From positions 4,650,001-4,714,000 of the forward strand of contig NZ_CP009526.1 of NCBI RefSeq assembly GCF_000969985.1: a DNA stretch of 64,000 nt. The letters are read 5' to 3'. Every line of letters begins with the position of its first letter. Within the stretch, counting starts at the first letter, position 1. Positions 62,723 to 64,000 of the stretch are shown here, piece after piece. A program made the translations under genes and the position numbers. Below the pieces are notes generated by a model that made no database searches, was not told where the DNA came from, and worked only from the letters and a program-made list of their open reading frames with translations. This DNA comes from Methanosarcina barkeri str. Wiesmoor. Lineage in GTDB: Archaea > Halobacteriota > Methanosarcinia > Methanosarcinales > Methanosarcinaceae.

Positions 62723-64000
62723 ATGGGGGACACATTGTCTAAAACTACTAATAACATATTAAACCTTATAACCTCAATTTCTCTATTACTGCTGGTTTAT
62801 AGTCTTTTTATTCTCAGGGGAATTCAGCCCGAAGGATATGCAGTCGATATCTATGAACAGCTTCCGTTTCATTTTTACCTTACCCTTCTCTTTTGTTACG
62901 TTTCAGCCTGCGTTCTGCTTCTTGCATACCGAAAAATGAGTGCAGTTCTTATACTGCTTCTTGTTCATACTACAGTACTGATAACTCCGCACATGCTTGG
63001 CTATGTTTCAATAGGCAGGGGAGATGAATTCACGTACCTTGGGCTTGCAGGAGAGGGTTCATTTTGTAACCTTTCGGGCTTTTCCAACCTTTCTCCCACG
63101 GGTCCTCTGCTAGTTTCAGCTCTAGCTCAGGTTTCAGGCCTGGAAACATCGGCACTTTCATACTTCTTGCCAGTATTTTTTTCAATAATGTTTATTACTG
63201 GAATGTTCCTGTTCTATCGGATTTTTATGAGCAGGGAAAAATTGGTCTTAACGGCTTTTCTCTCCTCGCTTATTCCATATTTTGGCCATTTCCAGACCTC
63301 ATCAGTTCCTTATTATCTTTGTTTTTGCCTGATACCTCTATACCTTCTTGTGCTGAGAAAAGTAATTTCAGATAAAGACAGGGCAATGGCTGTTTGCCTT
63401 CTTTTCATGATACCATTGATTCCTTTAGCTCATCCCTTTATTTTTGCATATCTTGCCTGTTTCTCTCTGTCCCTTGTCTTCTCGAGCAAAATACTGAAGC
63501 TCGGATTTGTCCGTAAAACCCTGAGTCTCAACTCTCTCTTCTCTGACGCCTCACACCCTGCAGGGAAAAAAATGCCTATATTTGTCTTCCTGTCACTTAT
63601 CTCGGTAGGCTTCTTGCTTTGTGTGAAATATATTCTTCAGTTTTTTGATATATCTATTTCAAGCCTTATCCTGCGTACTAAAATGCTAGTGACTGCAGGT
63701 TTTTCCACGTTTCCATCAACTGAAAACGGATTTTTCGAGTTTGTACATCTCTTTAATCTCTACTACGGCAAATACTATATTCCTTTGATTTTTATTCTGA
63801 TCAATTCCGTAATCGTATGGCAGAATCGTAAAAGGTTTTGCCATCATTTTGTTCGCAGGTACCCCCGTTTCCTGGTCCTCTATATAATAACCTTTTTCCT
63901 GGAGCTTGCTTTCCTTTTAAATCCCTTCATTCCATACCCTCCAGATAAGTTTGCAAATTTGAGCTTCATTATTTTTGCCCAGATTCCTTTGTTGGGGTAT
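62723..64000 (+). CDS. GT-C-like polytopic membrane protein (partial, runs off the window)
   Basis: An open frame of 426 codons with no stop to the window end. It starts MGDTLSKTTNNILNL and has at least nine hydrophobic segments. A first-loop motif GRGDEFTYLGLAGEGS (about 97-112) contains acidic residues where GT-C transferases carry them. LSPTGPLLVSALAQ follows, comparable to the YxPLxHVF position in the proteins at 15536 and 46516. The ATG at 62723 and a TTG at 62735 (after GGGGGA) are both possible starts. Probably a third polyprenyl-sugar-dependent transferase or related membrane protein; the C-terminal domain is missing. Confidence 0.65.
   Translation, partial: MGDTLSKTTNNILNLITSISLLLLVYSLFILRGIQPEGYAVDIYEQLPFHFYLTLLFCYVSACVLLLAYRKMSAVLILLLVHTTVLITPHMLGYVSIGRGDEFTYLGLAGEGSFCNLSGFSNLSPTGPLLVSALAQVSGLETSALSYFLPVFFSIMFITGMFLFYRIFMSREKLVLTAFLSSLIPYFGHFQTSSVPYYLCFCLIPLYLLVLRKVISDKDRAMAVCLLFMIPLIPLAHPFIFAYLACFSLSLVFSSKILKLGFVRKTLSLNSLFSDASHPAGKKMPIFVFLSLISVGFLLCVKYILQFFDISISSLILRTKMLVTAGFSTFPSTENGFFEFVHLFNLYYGKYYIPLIFILINSVIVWQNRKRFCHHFVRRYPRFLVLYIITFFLELAFLLNPFIPYPPDKFANLSFIIFAQIPLLGY

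Overview
The window looks like a methanogenic archaeon of the genus Methanosarcina. The evidence is AT-rich spacers, Shine-Dalgarno (SD) sequences of the GGTGAT/GGAGG type, TATA-like promoters, long non-coding leaders, and six proteins of the disaggregatase family, which is characteristic of Methanosarcina. I saw no rRNA, tRNA or CRISPR array. Nearly every gene concerns the cell surface: making, exporting, modifying or cutting polysaccharide.

Layout. (1) 852-9419: a lone DPM1-like glycosyltransferase, a flippase, a deacetylase-like protein, and four genes that match a complete UDP-GlcNAc to UDP-2,3-diacetamido-glucuronate route (6-dehydrogenase, 3-dehydrogenase, aminotransferase, acetyltransferase). 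(2) 9922-12507: a broken two-helix membrane protein gene, then a DUF1616 protein translationally coupled to a CPBP membrane protease. (3) 13415-20439: two family 2 and two family 4 glycosyltransferases and a large GT-C-like membrane protein. (4) 20900-32512: a tandem array of four disaggregatase-family genes plus a relic of a fifth. The array was built by repeated duplication of a module that also carried the 3' end of the neighbouring glycosyltransferase. (5) 33290-38745: flippase, epimerase, galU and UDP-glucose 6-dehydrogenase, i.e. supply of UDP-glucuronate and possibly UDP-GalNAc. (6) 39335-44779: a tightly packed operon (DUF354, deacetylase-like, GT2, GT4, GNAT/FemAB-like). (7) 44959-49618: flippase, GT-C-like protein and deacetylase-like protein on the minus strand. 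(8) 50563-54460: a fused double GT2, an IS1634-family insertion sequence and remains of a TnpB element. (9) 54668-61712: two more disaggregatase-family genes around a serine-acetyltransferase-like gene without a normal start codon, then a NodB-type deacetylase. (10) 62723 to the end: a partial GT-C-like membrane protein.

Together the genes suggest a large exopolysaccharide locus. Methanosarcina makes methanochondroitin, a matrix of glucuronate and N-acetylgalactosamine, and disaggregatase is the enzyme known to break that matrix and release single cells. UDP-GlcA supply, an epimerase, several glycosyltransferases, three flippases and six disaggregatase-like proteins lie in one window. I therefore infer that synthesis and breakdown of the matrix are encoded side by side. 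Specific substrates cannot be assigned from sequence alone.
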